A DNA stretch of 64,000 nucleotides, from NCBI GenBank assembly GCA_026182355.1, contig JAPFBL010000238.1, forward strand, positions 433,501-497,500, in the 5' to 3' direction. Shown here in pieces: positions 1 through 10,917 of this stretch (position 1 is its first letter; the number at the start of each line of letters is the position of its first letter). Source of the stretch: Hermatobates lingyangjiaoensis. Its lineage: Eukaryota > Arthropoda > Insecta > Hemiptera > Hermatobatidae. The notes under the pieces were generated by a model. The model did not search any database, was not told where the DNA came from, and saw only the letters and a program-made list of their open reading frames with translations. Both the position numbers and the translations under genes were made by a program.

Positions 1-1224
1 TAAAGTAACAGCAGTTTTTACACTTACTGTTACTAAGTAAAGTTTAGGACCAGTAGCCTAAATATTTTGGGCTATTGTAACTTGTAATCAATTGTTCATA
101 TAGCCTTCCTAGTGGTGCATAATTCTGGACGGCCCATAGGAATTACTTTGAAGGCCAATCAGAGAGTAAGTTTTCAGTTCTCAATCTTGATCTATTTTAT
201 GCTGTTTGTCGACATCACAAATATTTCTTTCATTTTGAAATAAACACAGAATATTATTTCTTTTATATGCTCTTTTATGTTTAATAGTAATGTTTTGTCC
301 GTTTATATTAATATAAACCACCCTCTATATTAATCTACATTCATAAGATATATCTGTAATTCTGATAAAGACAAGGATAGAAACAGATATAAAATGACTC
401 ATGAATGAGAACTGAAATTCTTAGTTCTCATCCTATTTGATTGCAAGTAACGCCCTACTTGGTGATGACTAACGTTTAGTGGTCAAAAGGTTGTATACTG
501 GGTATTTACTATAATATCTTTTGGGCAGATATTATTGCAAACTTGAGCCAGGTAAAGGAAAGTTAAATAAAAGATTGACTTTTAGAGCCACTAGCTTTAA
601 AGCTGGCTGTGTAGAATCTGCTGTTAATTTTAACAACACATGTTTATAGAAGACCTATCGTTGACTTACAGAGACACAAATAAAAAAACGGGCTTGGTTA
701 AAATTTTAAAAAAAAATAAACAATATTTTTCTTAAAAATCATAAAAATTAATCTGCAGTATGAGTAGAACAAGGCTTTCTAAGAATTTAATAGTTGAAGT
801 ATAGTTATTAACAAGCAAGTGGGAGAGAGAGAATATTTGACTAATAACAAACGACGTTATCGGATTATGAAAGCTGAGTTTCATTAAAGTTAATAGGCTG
901 TTTACAAGTCAATGAAGAGATAATTTAAACAGTAAATAACCATTGGATTACCAGCCAAGTGTGGAAGCTGGATAGGGAGTCATAGATACTGGGGTATAGC
1001 ATTAAGCAGAGGGGCTGATTTGTGAACCATTATTATCAAGATTCTTGGGGAAGCGATAAAAAATCTATATATCCTTCAACTTCAACCATTCATTAAACTA
1101 ATACCAGTCAAGTTAGTTGCTGAGTTTGTTTTGATCAAATTAGAGTTGCTTGACCCTTCTTAATTAGAGAGGGCCTTGATATACTGAGGGCCTATAATAG
1201 CGGTATAGAACAATTGTCTTAACA
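1..1224. other. AT-rich non-coding DNA, nothing recognised
   Basis: No coding stretch, RNA motif or clear repeat was found. Short homopolymer A and T runs are the only structure. Confidence 0.5.
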
Positions 1225-2132
1225 CTGTTCATTCTTCTTGAATAGTGATCTGCACATCATGTGTAGTAGTCTTCATAGTATTCATTCTTCTTGAATAGTG
1301 ATCTGCACATCATGTTTAGTAGTCTTCACAGTATTCATTCTTCTTGAATAGTGATCTGCACATCATGTGTAGTAGTCTTCATAGTATTCATTCTTCTTGA
1401 ATAGTGATCTGCACATCATGTTTAGTAGTCTTCACAGTATTCATTCTTCTTGAATAGTGATCTGCACATCATGTTTAGTAGTCTTCACAGTATTCATTCT
1501 TCTTGAATAGTGATATGCACATCATGTTTAGTAGTCTTCACAGTATTCATTCTTCTTGAATAGTGATCTGCACATCATGTTTAGTAGTCTTCACAGTATT
1601 CATTCTTCTTGAATAGTGATCTGCACATCATGTTTAGTAGTCTTCACAGTATTCATTCTTCTTGAATAGTGATATGCACATCATGTTTAGTAGTCTTCAC
1701 AGTATTCATTCTTCTTGAATAGTGATATGCACATCATGTTTAGTAGTCTTCACAGTATTCATTCTTCTTGAATAGTGATATGCACATCATGTTTAGTAGT
1801 CTTCACAGTATTCATTCTTCTTGAATAGTGATCTGCACATCATGTTTAGTAGTCTTCACAGTGTTCATTCTTCTTGAATAGTGATCTGCACATCATGTTT
1901 AGTAGTCTTCACAGTGTTCATTCTTCTTGAATAGTGATCTGCACATCATGTTTAGTAGTCTTCACAGTGTTCATTCTTCTTGAATAGTGATATGCACATC
2001 ATGTTTAGTAGTCTTCACAGTGTTCATTCTTCTTGAATAGTGATCTGCACATCATGTTTAGTAATCTTCACAGTGTTCATTCTTCTTGAATAGTGATATG
2101 CACATCATGTTTATTAGTCTTTAGTTTAGTAG
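1225..2132. repeat. 53-bp satellite, about 17 copies
   Basis: The phrase ATTCTTCTTGAATAGTGAT recurs every 53 bp from 1231 (1231, 1284, 1337 and on). Copies differ at a few fixed positions: CTGCAC versus ATGCAC, TGTGTAG versus TGTTTAG, and CAGTATTC in the first part versus CAGTGTTC from about 1857 on. The clustered variants suggest local unequal exchange. The last unit decays at 2110-2132 and runs straight into a SINE remnant. Confidence 0.95.
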
Positions 2133-2135
2133 TCA

Positions 2136-2332
2136 TGTTAAACCATCGGTCTCGAGCCTGTACGATGTCAGGTACTCTTTAAAGATCCCTACTCTAAATA
2201 CACTTGAGTTAGACAAAAATGTAGGACTCCCACTGTAGAATCAATCTTCATTGTGTGGTATCACAAAGGGCCAATGCTCGGCCTACGTGTGTTCCCTTGT
2301 GGGACTACCACTGCAACCTAACCTAACCTAAC
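2136..2332 (+). mobile_element. 5'-truncated tRNA-derived SINE copy
   Basis: This matches the 3' two thirds of the complete SINE at 10918-11246 on the opposite strand. Shared blocks include GAGCCTGTACGATGTCAGG, a central block with GGACTCCCACTGTAGAATC, and the end CTGCAACCTAACCTAACC. The tRNA-like head with boxes A and B is missing, so it cannot be transcribed by its own pol III promoter. It starts at the edge of the 53-bp satellite. Confidence 0.85.
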
Positions 2333-2637
2333 TATATTAATACTTAAGATATGCATTCTTTCTGAAAAATAAAATGCACCATACATCTAGTAGTCTTCTC
2401 AGCATTATTATTTTTAGTATTGAAATGCACCTTAAGTTTTAGCAGCCTTAGAGTATTCATGTTTTTCTACTTAACGCATTGCCCCTCATCTTTGGTGGTG
2501 TCAAGACATTCATTCATTCTTAGCAGTATTATTATTATTTAACACTTTAACAGACCGAGCTGTTTGATAATTGATAATAAATGATATCATAAAAACAAAG
2601 AAAGGGAATAACTTCTCCGCCTTTTGTGTTTAGACAG

Positions 2638-2690
2638 AAGTGTTAATCAAAATATGACATGTGTCAGTAGTGCTCTTTATGACTATTCTA
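2638..2690. repeat. about 50-bp sequence duplicated at 3828-3880
   Basis: A block running from GTGTTAATCAAAATATGAC to GCTCTTTATGACTA appears here and again at 3828-3880, same orientation, with one inserted C in the second copy. No element boundary is visible around either copy. Confidence 0.8.
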
Positions 2691-3020
2691 TAGTTCCAAT
2701 GTCTTTACTATTTTTTTTCCTGTTGACTGTAACCCCTATATCAAGCTGGCTAGGATGTTTACTATCACTATTCACTATTTAGAGTCACCATCACTACTCC
2801 TTATCACTATTGACTACAACTATCACTATTAACGACCATTATTCATTATAGTCCAAAGAAATAAGGTTCAACTCTAAAGAACTAAAAAAGATTAAACTAT
2901 TTTGATGATCACTAGATTAATACTACTAGTGTAAAAGCTTTTTCAAAAGCAATCTAAAGCTTGCACTATTATATATTTAAACCACACTAAAATATATTAA
3001 AATAAAACAAATATAACATT

Positions 3021-3275
3021 CTAAAGATGTTTTGAGATTTTGGAGGGGTTCAGTCTGGACTTCTAGACCAAACCCCTCAAAAACCTCAAAACCTGTGAAT
3101 AAAGAGTGGTCAAGAAGCAAACAGCATGATGACTTTCTAAAGAGGTTTTGAGATTTTGGAGGGGTTCAGTCTGGACTTCTAGACCAAACCCCTCAAAAAC
3201 CTCAAAACCTGTGAATAAAGAGTGGTCAAGAAGCAAACAGCATGATGACTTTCTAAAGAGGTTTTGAGATTTCTA
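3021..3275. repeat. 116-bp tandem repeat with internal hairpin, 2.2 copies
   Basis: CTAAAGA(T/G)GTTTTGAGA starts at 3021, 3137 and 3253, a 116-bp period. Each full unit contains an inverted repeat: GGTTTTGAG and GGAGGGGTT on one side face AACCCCTC and CTCAAAACC on the other, around a short loop. Transcribed RNA would fold into a long stem. The third unit is cut after about 22 bp. No GAAA core lies in the right place, so I do not call it a ribozyme. Confidence 0.9.
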
Positions 3276-4054
3276 AAGTTAACTTTAGATTAACTAAGGT
3301 AGATTAACTTTCTAAAGTTAAGTTTTAAAGCTAACTCATTGAAATGAAGGTGAGAATTAGTCTTTTAGATATTAATAATTTCCTAGTTATTTTATTTTTT
3401 TTATTATATAGTAATGACTAATATTCATTTTTTTTATTGTTTTCACGTATAACTTTCCTTCTATTAATATTAGCAGCATATATATATTGAAGACCAAAAC
3501 CCCTAAGTAAATGCCCAGAATAACTGTTTAAGTATAGTTCATAGATATAAGAGTTTGCCAATTGATTCCAAGGAAATAAGATAAACACTAGATGGTAATC
3601 TAAGAGATGAGGTCGTTGTCCTAAAGGTCATGTTTATTACGCAGACCGTTCTGCCGCCGCTTAGCATACTCCCCAACCCTAACTAGTACTTCCATTTCAA
3701 TAAGTAGTTTTAATATTTCACCTAAGAAAGTCATGCTTACATTATTTGTTTATTATTTTTTTTAGTTAAATATATATTAGTAAAACCTGAAGGTGACTTA
3801 CGAAGGCAGCAAGCTTCTACATTAGTAGTGTTAATCAAAATATGACATGTGTCAGTAGTCGCTCTTTATGACTAAGCGATTATAAATATTGTTATAACGT
3901 AGACAGCAAATCATCACTAAGACAAATTTTGAAACACTTTCTGCGATGATTTTATTAATAAAATATGATTTATATTATAAATATGGCAAACCTTCATACC
4001 CTGTACGATGATGTTGGAGTCGTTGGAGCGCTTTCGGATGTTGCTCTTAACTCA

Positions 4055-4095
4055 GTTGCGATTGAAGATGGACAACGTCTGAAAGCGCTCTAACG
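4055..4095 (+). ncRNA. hammerhead-like ribozyme, family F (U3 core)
   Basis: Core UUGAAGA (4062-4068) has U where the consensus CUGANGA has C3. Then come one spacer base, stem II GGAC-aac-GUCU, GAAA (4081-4084), a self-complementary GCGC, and UC as the expected cleavage dinucleotide. The motif ACGAGGTATGACGG follows about 20 nt later, as in family E. A truncated inverted partner lies at 4022-4042, so the locus is a head-to-head repeat. Activity is uncertain because U3 pairs with G8 only by wobble. Confidence 0.6.
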
Positions 4096-4129
4096 ACTCC
4101 AAGATCATCTTACGAGGTATGACGGTTTG

Positions 4130-4373
4130 TCATATTAATAATATATAGTAAATCATACTAACCACAGTGGTAATAATAATATGCATGCAGTTAATAAAAT
4201 AGTTTAATTTTTTTAGTTCATTAGTGTTAATCCATTTAAGTATAGTTAATGGGTTAGTTCCACTGAGGTTTGTAATATTAGAATTAGTAGTAATACTGTC
4301 CGTCATACCTTGTAAAGTCTCAGAAAAGCTCGACCGGTTTCGGGTCCGTCCGGATACTATCTTCAAGAGTACC
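4130..4373 (-). pseudogene. PLE-like N-terminal reading frame running through a degenerate hammerhead
   Basis: On the minus strand the frame from 4366 reads through UUGAAGA, then GAAA-CCGG-UC, giving residues RNRSS, followed by ETLQGMT and a NITNLSG motif. The same order R(K/N)RS, then (R/Q)GMT, then NLSG occurs at 23881-24051. Stem II is not convincing here (no clean pairing between UUGAAGA and GAAA), so this ribozyme copy is probably dead. The frame stops at 4130 with no reverse-transcriptase motif, so it is a 5' fragment. Assignment to a PLE rests on the ribozyme context. Confidence 0.45.
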
Positions 4374-4460
4374 TAACTTAGTTATTTAGTTCGACCGAAA
4401 CCGGTCGAGCTTTTCTGAGACTTTACGAGGTATGACGGACAGTATTACTACTAATTCTAA
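4283..4460. repeat. inverted repeat carrying two family E ribozyme ends
   Basis: The left arm GTCCGTCATACCTTGTAAAG to AAGCTCGACCGGTTTCGG is matched in reverse by CCGAAACCGGTCGAGCTT to GAGGTATGACGGACAG on the right. Both arms end in GAAACCGGTCGAGC, the 3' half of a family E hammerhead. The spacer (about 4345-4390) differs between arms, so the head-to-head copies were joined with loss of ribozyme sequence. Confidence 0.8.
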
Positions 4461-4469
4461 TAATCCATT

Positions 4470-6040
4470 TACGTACCGATTATAGTGTACATTGATAGTG
4501 GACATCTTTATTCAGCATAATATAGGGATTTTTACCAACCCAACAAAAAAATAGTAAAAGCAGTGAAATTTTACAGCAAGAAAAGAGTCATTGCAAAAGC
4601 TGCTGTGAATTTTAATAAAACATATATAGTATGAAAAATAATTTGAAATATATTTAAGCTGAAATAAATGTCTAAAAGGAAAAATAAAGACACATTGAGA
4701 AATAAATGAAGTAAGATGACAGTATAATCCTGAGAGAAGTAACTTGTTTGATGGACAGCCCACCAATATCCTGCTTAGCACTAAAACATATTATTTTCTC
4801 TCCTCTTGGTACCACGCATTGCAATTATGGGAATCGAACTTTTGAGTATTCATTTAGCTGAGTTTTGATATACACATGTGAGTGTCTTTCTTTCCATTGT
4901 TTGATTTTAAAGTATTTGCTTTATATACATTTATTATTTTTTATATACTCATAACAATATCTATAATTTAATATAACATATACCAAATAAAGCCACAGAG
5001 AGAATACCACTAGGATATTTCCATATTGGTCGTATTAAGGAAGGCATTGAAGCTGCTTGAATGGTATACCAGGACTCTACTTGGTATAACCTCATCACCA
5101 ATTGTAATTGAGTTAACATTGTTATTCAACTATACCACTCCCCTGTTCGTAATTATATAGCAATCATGATATATAGCAAACATTCAATAACAATGAATTT
5201 GAACATGCTAAAGAATCTCTGAATAAGACAAAATTATCAAAAAAAAAAATGTAATTTGGCTTCTATTTTAATTTATTTCATGAATATCAGCATGCCAGGG
5301 AAAATTAATCTTAGAAGGAATTAGGGGAAAAAATGAACGTTCCGCTCTGAAAAGAATATTAAAATACACATCTTTGTTAACTTTATGCATGCATGTATTT
5401 CCTCAACTTTATCAGTGTTTTTTATTTGAGTTACATTCATGTTATATATAAATTTTGAATAATTTGTTTCTTTTCAAGATTATGTCATAAATGAACAAGT
5501 ATTATGTGATATTAGCAAAACCATGCAGTGAAAAGACTTCCTTTTAGATATATAGTTTTAATCAACTCAACAAAACGTTAAATTGAAACAAGCTGAATAA
5601 TAATGGAGGGCAGTAATGAAGGTTTCTTTTGAATGGTTGCTCATGGTCCTTCTTTTTACAAATAATAATAATATTTTGTGAAGGCCACAAAATTGAAGTC
5701 AGATCAAGTTCCAGACCACCGTTAAAATATAACTGAAAACAATATTACAAGACAAAATCATGCAACGTAACAGTCAAGCAACCAAATCTGCAAAATAACA
5801 TCACACACGATATTTAAATTTCCAGACAAATGAACGATTTTTTAATACTCTGCAAATATGCGTTGTTAGTTTTAATTATTTTGTGCTTTTTCTGTACCAC
5901 GTAAAAACCAGTACAGGAAATAAATGTCTAATTATTTGAAAAAAAAATATCTTGAATTTTAAATCATTAGTTGTGCAATCCGTAATTGTGTGGTATTTAC
6001 TCATTCTGAGGTAAAATGGATAAACAAACAAAAGTCTCCA
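4470..6040. other. AT-rich DNA with no recognised feature
   Basis: Several short open frames exist, but none has composition or motifs suggesting protein coding. No repeat family of this window was recognised here. Confidence 0.4.
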
Positions 6041-6320
6041 TACAAATGAAGTTTTATTTAACAACAACAACGTGTTTCGAACACTTTGTGTTCATCATTA
6101 GGAAGACACTACAATACAAATTATATCTAATCAGTTACAAAATTAGAGTGAAATAATAAAATTTCTGAGATATATATATATATATATATCTAATCTGTAA
6201 CTGATTAGATATAATTTGTATTATAGTGTCTTCCTGATGATGAACACAAAGTGTTCGAAACACGTTGTTGTTGTTGAATAAAACTTCATTTGTGTGGAGA
6301 ATTTTGTTTGTTTATCCATT
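6040..6320. repeat. family C inverted repeat around a (TA)n core
   Basis: Arms of about 120 bp (6045-6165 and 6190-6305) are reverse complements. They share GTTCGAAACACGTTGTTGTT, AATAAAACTTCATTTG and ATAATTTGTATTATAGTGTC. The centre contains (TA)n at about 6170-6189. Each arm holds a hammerhead facing outward. The minus-strand copy (6068-6105) has CUAAUGA, with G5 changed to A, so it should be inactive. The plus copy is intact. Confidence 0.85.
6230..6272 (+). ncRNA. hammerhead ribozyme, family C, intact core
   Basis: Core CUGAUGA, one spacer U, stem II GAACAC-aaa-GUGUUC, GAAA, then CACG and UU. Stem II is six perfect pairs. Stem III can form only A-U plus one C-G pair, the minimal form that known PLE ribozymes use as dimers. 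Stem I is not obvious. Confidence 0.8.
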
Positions 6321-6927
6321 CTACCTCGGAATCTTAAATTCTATTAAAACGGTTTTCATTGATAGACGTGAAGAGTTTTCTGAGTTAATGCAATACACTA
6401 ATCTGGCATATATGGTATAAATATTTATTAAAATAGGATTTTCATGGTTTTTTGGGTAAATAGATCTTTCTAATAGCTTGAAACATGGAATTTTTTTTAT
6501 ACATTTCCAATGTGAATTAGATGTTACACGCAAGTTTTATTTTCAATGTTTTACTTGAAGTAGTTTGGTGACCAAAATATAGGTTTGCACCTTTTCTTTG
6601 ATGCAATCTTTTCGGAAAGCAGTTAAAGCTTATTCTTAAGAAAAAAATTAAATTTGTTTGTTTAATTTTATGAAGATCTGTCAAGTGGTGTAAACTGCAG
6701 GGTTTTCACTAACATTTGGATACCTACGAACCCGCCAACCACTTGCCAACGCACACACACAGTTTTTTCTTTACTGATGCCAAAATTTTATATATATATA
6801 TATATATACTAAATTTAACAAACGGTCCATAAGGACTATAAAACTTTAAATTAAACAAAGCACGATGACTCGCGCTGCGGCCTTCGACGTGGGGAGATCT
6901 CTCTCACTTCGTCCTCTCTTCTAGTCT

Positions 6928-6966
6928 ATTACTGATGATGAACAAGAGTTCGAAATATTGAGAATT
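6928..6966 (+). ncRNA. hammerhead ribozyme, family G, intact core
   Basis: CUGAUGA (6932-6938), spacer U, stem II GAAC-aaga-GUUC, GAAA, then UAU and U. The flanks (CAAAGCACGA upstream, GTCGTGTTTTGTGTAATTTAAAG downstream) are an inverted repeat, and the locus is a relative of 58775-58935 on the other strand. A purine-poor block before it (TCTCTCACTTCGTCCTCTC) is also shared with that locus. Confidence 0.75.
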
Positions 6967-7009
6967 CTTTAAGTGTGCTTTTTATTCTTTTTTCTGTGTC
7001 GTGTTTTGT

Positions 7010-7770
7010 GTAATTTAAAGTAATATATATATATATTATAAAAAAACAGCGATTATAGGTTACAAGTTTATAGTTGCAGTAATTTTTATTAATGAGTTGA
7101 CATAATCTATATTGATATAATGAACTTTTCCCACTAAAACATTAAAGTCAGGTTTTTAAATGTGCATTGTATATTTAAAAAGGAAATTATCATTTATATC
7201 TCAAAGTATGGGACAAAAATAAGTCAGATAATTTCTGACGACAGTAGAGTGATAAATGAATCAAGTAAGAGAACACAATCCGGAAAAAATAAGCATTCTA
7301 AATACTTGACAAATGAAGATGAATTGACGAATGGGCAAGACTGAGCGCGTGTCATTCTACTCTGCAGACCTGGCAAACAGACTGGCTTTGAGGTAATGGT
7401 CCTTGAATGCTGCGTTCACTTTGCTTTATTCTTGTTATTTTGTTTCGAGTTTACAAACATTGTACATGCCTTGAAACTCCCGTTTAATGCTTTATTCTAA
7501 ATTATATAGCTAAAGTATTTTTTATATTTAATTGAAAACTGTTCAGAATGAGTTAAGAATCAGTACGTTTCCACCACAGTTGTCACGCTAGGACGAGATA
7601 TATCGGACGAGGAGACTTCGCGCTGGTAATTTATGAACTCATCATATCAATTAGTTTATTACAAATAAATAATTAATTGAACAAATAATTTCACTTCTTT
7701 TGCTTGATATATTATCCTGGTTAGCAATTAATTTTCTAAAATTAATTCAAAACAGTGATGTATCTCTAAT
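7010..7770. other. non-coding DNA, nothing recognised
   Basis: The only open frame (7162-7344, plus, 60 codons) is lysine, serine and isoleucine rich, without a domain signature. I do not call it a gene. Confidence 0.4.
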
Positions 7771-7774
7771 GTAG

Positions 7775-7945
7775 TGCAATCAGTTATTATGTGGTATTTA
7801 CTCATTGTAGGGTTAATCTAATGAAATGGTCTCCACATATAAAAATTTTAATGACATAAACAACGCGTTTCGAACACGTAGTGTTCTTTCTCAGGCATTA
7901 ACTAAGGATGAGTGCCTCTGAATAAGACTGATTGCACTACATTAG
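7775..7945 (-). mobile_element. family B ribozyme element, mutated core
   Basis: It is bounded by CTAATGTAGTGCAATCAG at the left and the inverse CTGATTGCACTACATTAG at the right, so it has short inverted ends. The minus-strand hammerhead (7861-7900) reads CUGAGAA, a G8 to A change that should abolish activity. Stem II GAACAC-uac-GUGUUC and GAAACGCG remain perfect. Shared outer sequences mark the same family at 14305, 30865 and 53705. Confidence 0.8.
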
Positions 7946-8227
7946 AATTAAAAACGGCTAGTCGCGCCCTTGCAATCAACCGATTTTACAAAAAGTGATA
8001 TATCTGCCTACTCCTTCAAACAGTGTTTCAATGATTGTACAAACAATAAGACGAACTTACTATATACTTTTATTTTCTTACAAAAGTATGACGATGAACT
8101 TAGTGGTTTAGTGTTGTTAAAATAAATATACATTTTATAATTATCCCCACGATGAATTAAATGTTGAAATTCTTTCTTAACTTTTAAATGTTGAAAGTTG
8201 ATATAGCTTCTCGACCACTGATTTTGT

Positions 8228-8510
8228 CAAGTTCACAGAAGGGGTTCTTGAGGATTTTGGTAATAAAAATTCAACTCCTGATTATATGCTGACGTTTCGC
8301 CAAAAGTTGTTTGGCATTTTCAAGGCTTGTTTTTGAAGGTATCTGTTATGATGCTGCTAGATAAAAGCATGGACAGTTAAATAGTGTTTCCTCAAAAACA
8401 AGACTTGAAAATGCCAAACAACTTTTGACGAAACGTCGGCATATAATCATGAGTTGTATTTTTATGACCAAAATCCTCAAGAACCCCCTTCTGTGAACTT
8501 AAAAGTTGAA
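8228..8510. repeat. family I inverted repeat with two U3-A8 hammerhead-like motifs
   Basis: Arms 8228-8330 and 8395-8505 are reverse complements, sharing CTTGAGGATTTTGGT and GCCAAAAGTTGTTTGGCA. Minus-strand motif 8287-8327 and plus-strand motif 8399-8440 both read UUGAAAA, one spacer U, GCCAAA-loop-UUUGGC, GAAA, CG, UC. Against CUGANGA, position 3 is U and position 8 is A, so the usual C3-G8 pair could be replaced by a U3-A8 pair. The plus copy has one mismatch in stem II (GAC for GGC). Activity is untested. Confidence 0.65.
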
Positions 8511-8639
8511 GTTTTTCCCATTTTATGTGATCAGTTCTAGAGAAAAGGTTATGTTGAAAAGCAAAGATAGACGAGGTCTGACACAGCCAAACACGGTGTT
8601 CAACATATAAGAAATACATTTATATTTCGCATAAGCTTC

Positions 8640-9880
8640 TGTCTATCCAGAATATAGGAATTCCTGATTTAATTAATATTTTAATAACTGCAATCATGAA
8701 CATTTTATTTAATGAAAAAAAAAGCATAATGTATTATAATATGATTCTGGTTAAAGTAACTTTTGTGCTTTCATTATTAATTTACTTTTTTTTAAAACTT
8801 ATAAAACTATTTCTTTGTTTTAATTTATTATTCTGTTAGACTTGTTATTGTTGCAGTCGATCTCCTATATCTCAAAGTGATTTCTAATTCTCACCCATTA
8901 GTTTTATATTTTATTTTAATTGTTTTATTTTGAATTTTTAACTTTTGATTATTTGCATAAAGGTCTATTAACCAGGTATTCTTAGCAGTTTTTTTTTTTA
9001 TAAATGTTGGTTCACTTATAGCGAGGTACTAACTACTTGTTTGCATTTTATTTGATTGTTGATATTAAAACTAGTTAACAAATATTAGTGGATAAAAATT
9101 CTTTTTTGTGACTCTATGCGTTCATAGATGTATTCATAGATTATTCATAGATAAACTATTTAATCACTTATTATGATTAGTCTTCTGTGATAATTTAATT
9201 TAAAAACAATACTATTCGCTTGAAATTTAACGGAGATGATCTATAATACAAAAAGACAGTAAAATACAATCACATGTAAATTGTCAGCTTGTGCGGAATC
9301 TTAAAGCAGATTTTTTTTTTTTTTTAGTTATCTCTTTTTTATTGGATTTTTTTATAATTTCCTGTAACAATATTAATAATTTATTGGACTACTACAAATA
9401 TCATATTGGATAATTATTAATAATTAGAGACAAAAAGAGAGTTATATAATAATATGGAATTTAAACCATGTTTCATAGATTTAGTGACAAGTTGATATAA
9501 GGGATTATGATCACTCAACCATTTTGTTCAATGGCTTTTGAACTAGTTGTATATACACGAAGAGAGGAATTTGCTAAATTCATTGCTATACCTATTAATT
9601 AGTGCTATCAGATTCGCTAAGAGCGTTTTTTTTAAATTAATGCTGCCCTTCTTTTGTTAAAAAAAAAATAAAATATTCTTCACTCTTATCTGCCGTTGAT
9701 TAATGAAGGAACCAGAGCTAGAGATTAGACTCTGGCGCGTCTCCCTTACGGTTTCATTGTTGACATGCTTTAGATTTTAAAAATTACACCTTACACTAAT
9801 TTGTATTTTGAAACATTGTTCATAAAAAGGATAATTACTAATAATTATTTATTTCTATAAAATGTTGGTGTAATTATTAA
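8640..9880. other. AT-rich DNA with no recognised feature
   Basis: T and A homopolymer runs are frequent. No coding, ribozyme or repeat family signal was found. Confidence 0.4.
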
Positions 9881-9985
9881 AAAGACAAGAAAAAGAAATC
9901 TGGAGTGGCTTACACTCAACCTTACTATAAGTAAACATTATATCAGACTTCTTGGGTATATATAATATATAATATCTCAATGATC

Positions 9986-10126
9986 AAACAACAATAAGAA
10001 ACAGGAAAACAAGACTAAGATCTTTCAACCGTCAGAGTCAAAAACCCAACTATTTAGTCTTGTTTTCCCATTTCTTATTGTGTTTTGATCATTGATTGTT
10101 ATTTCACGTGTTTATGTGAAATCTTT
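9986..10126. mobile_element. family A element with deleted ribozyme centre
   Basis: The left end starts ATCAAACAACAATAAGAAAC and the right end finishes GTGTTTATGTGAAATCTTTTTAT. The 16-bp TATATAATATCTCAAT flanks both sides. At the paralogous R1 site near 48805-48835 only one such copy exists, so this is a target-site duplication. The centre keeps both stem I strands but has lost CUGACGA and stem II. Confidence 0.75.
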
Positions 10127-10237
10127 TTATATAATATCTCAATTAGGCATAAAATAAATGTCTGTTTAATAGACTTTTTTTTCCTGGAGGCTAGTACAGA
10201 TAGTGATTGATCCATTTATCAATATATATGCTTCTTT

Positions 10238-10427
10238 TTAAAAAGATTTCACATGAACACGTGAAATAACAATCAATGATCAAACCACAACATGTAATGG
10301 GTTGAAATGAAATGAAAACCAAAACTCAGTTGAGTTCTTGACTCTGACGAAGACCGTTTGTTACGATTGAAAGATCTTAGTCTTGTTTTCCCATTTCATA
10401 ATGTGGTTTGATCATTGATGCTTATTT
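10238..10427 (+). mobile_element. family A element inserted in R1
   Basis: The long end AAAGATTTCACATGAACACG is at the left and the short end GTGGTTTGATCATTGATG at the right, the reverse of the neighbouring copy. The flanking R1 sequence resumes at TGCTTATTTTTG, as in the uninterrupted copy near 48930. It carries one intact ribozyme (10340-10382). Confidence 0.7.
10340..10382 (+). ncRNA. hammerhead ribozyme, family A, intact core
   Basis: Stem I strand GACU (10340-10343) is complementary to AGUC (10379-10382). CUGACGA is at 10344-10350, then one spacer base, a stem II with one mismatch (GACCG against CGAUU), GAAA (10369-10372), the palindrome GATC and UU, where cleavage is expected. This is the best-represented family in the window, with ten recognisable copies. 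Confidence 0.8.
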
Positions 10428-10917
10428 TTGTTTATCACTCCACTGATGCATATAATATCATCACTATAATTACAGCAGTAATAAAATTTTTGAAAAGCAA
10501 AAGTGTAGATTCCGTGTTACGAAATAATTTCTTACAGGAAAACATGTCTTTTGTCCAATAGCCAGTTACTGATTCATAGTTTATCCGACTTCCTTCTACG
10601 TTGAAGAATTAAGGTAAAGTTTCCTATTTACTTCTTGAAAATATTCATATTTTGTCAGAAAAAAGTCAGAGACAAAAAGTTAAATTGTTGTTTTAAGATA
10701 ATTTTTAGTGTAAGATGTAGGATAATTTAATTTACTGTTTTTGAAAGAATGTTTTCATTTTTTTACTTTCCTTTTACATTTTTTGTTTTTTTAGAATTGT
10801 TATACTGGGAATTTTATCGCATACAAATGTTTTTTAAAAATTACTTTTCTTTCCCTAACGTCTAAACATCAATTTTATTTGAGTGGATTGACTAAAAAAA
10901 ATTCTAAGTTAGTGTAA

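Noticed and set aside
1225..2132. CRISPR-like regular array
   Set aside because: The 53-bp units are contiguous with no distinct spacers, and the sequence is eukaryotic. The same applies to the 103-bp and 40-bp arrays.
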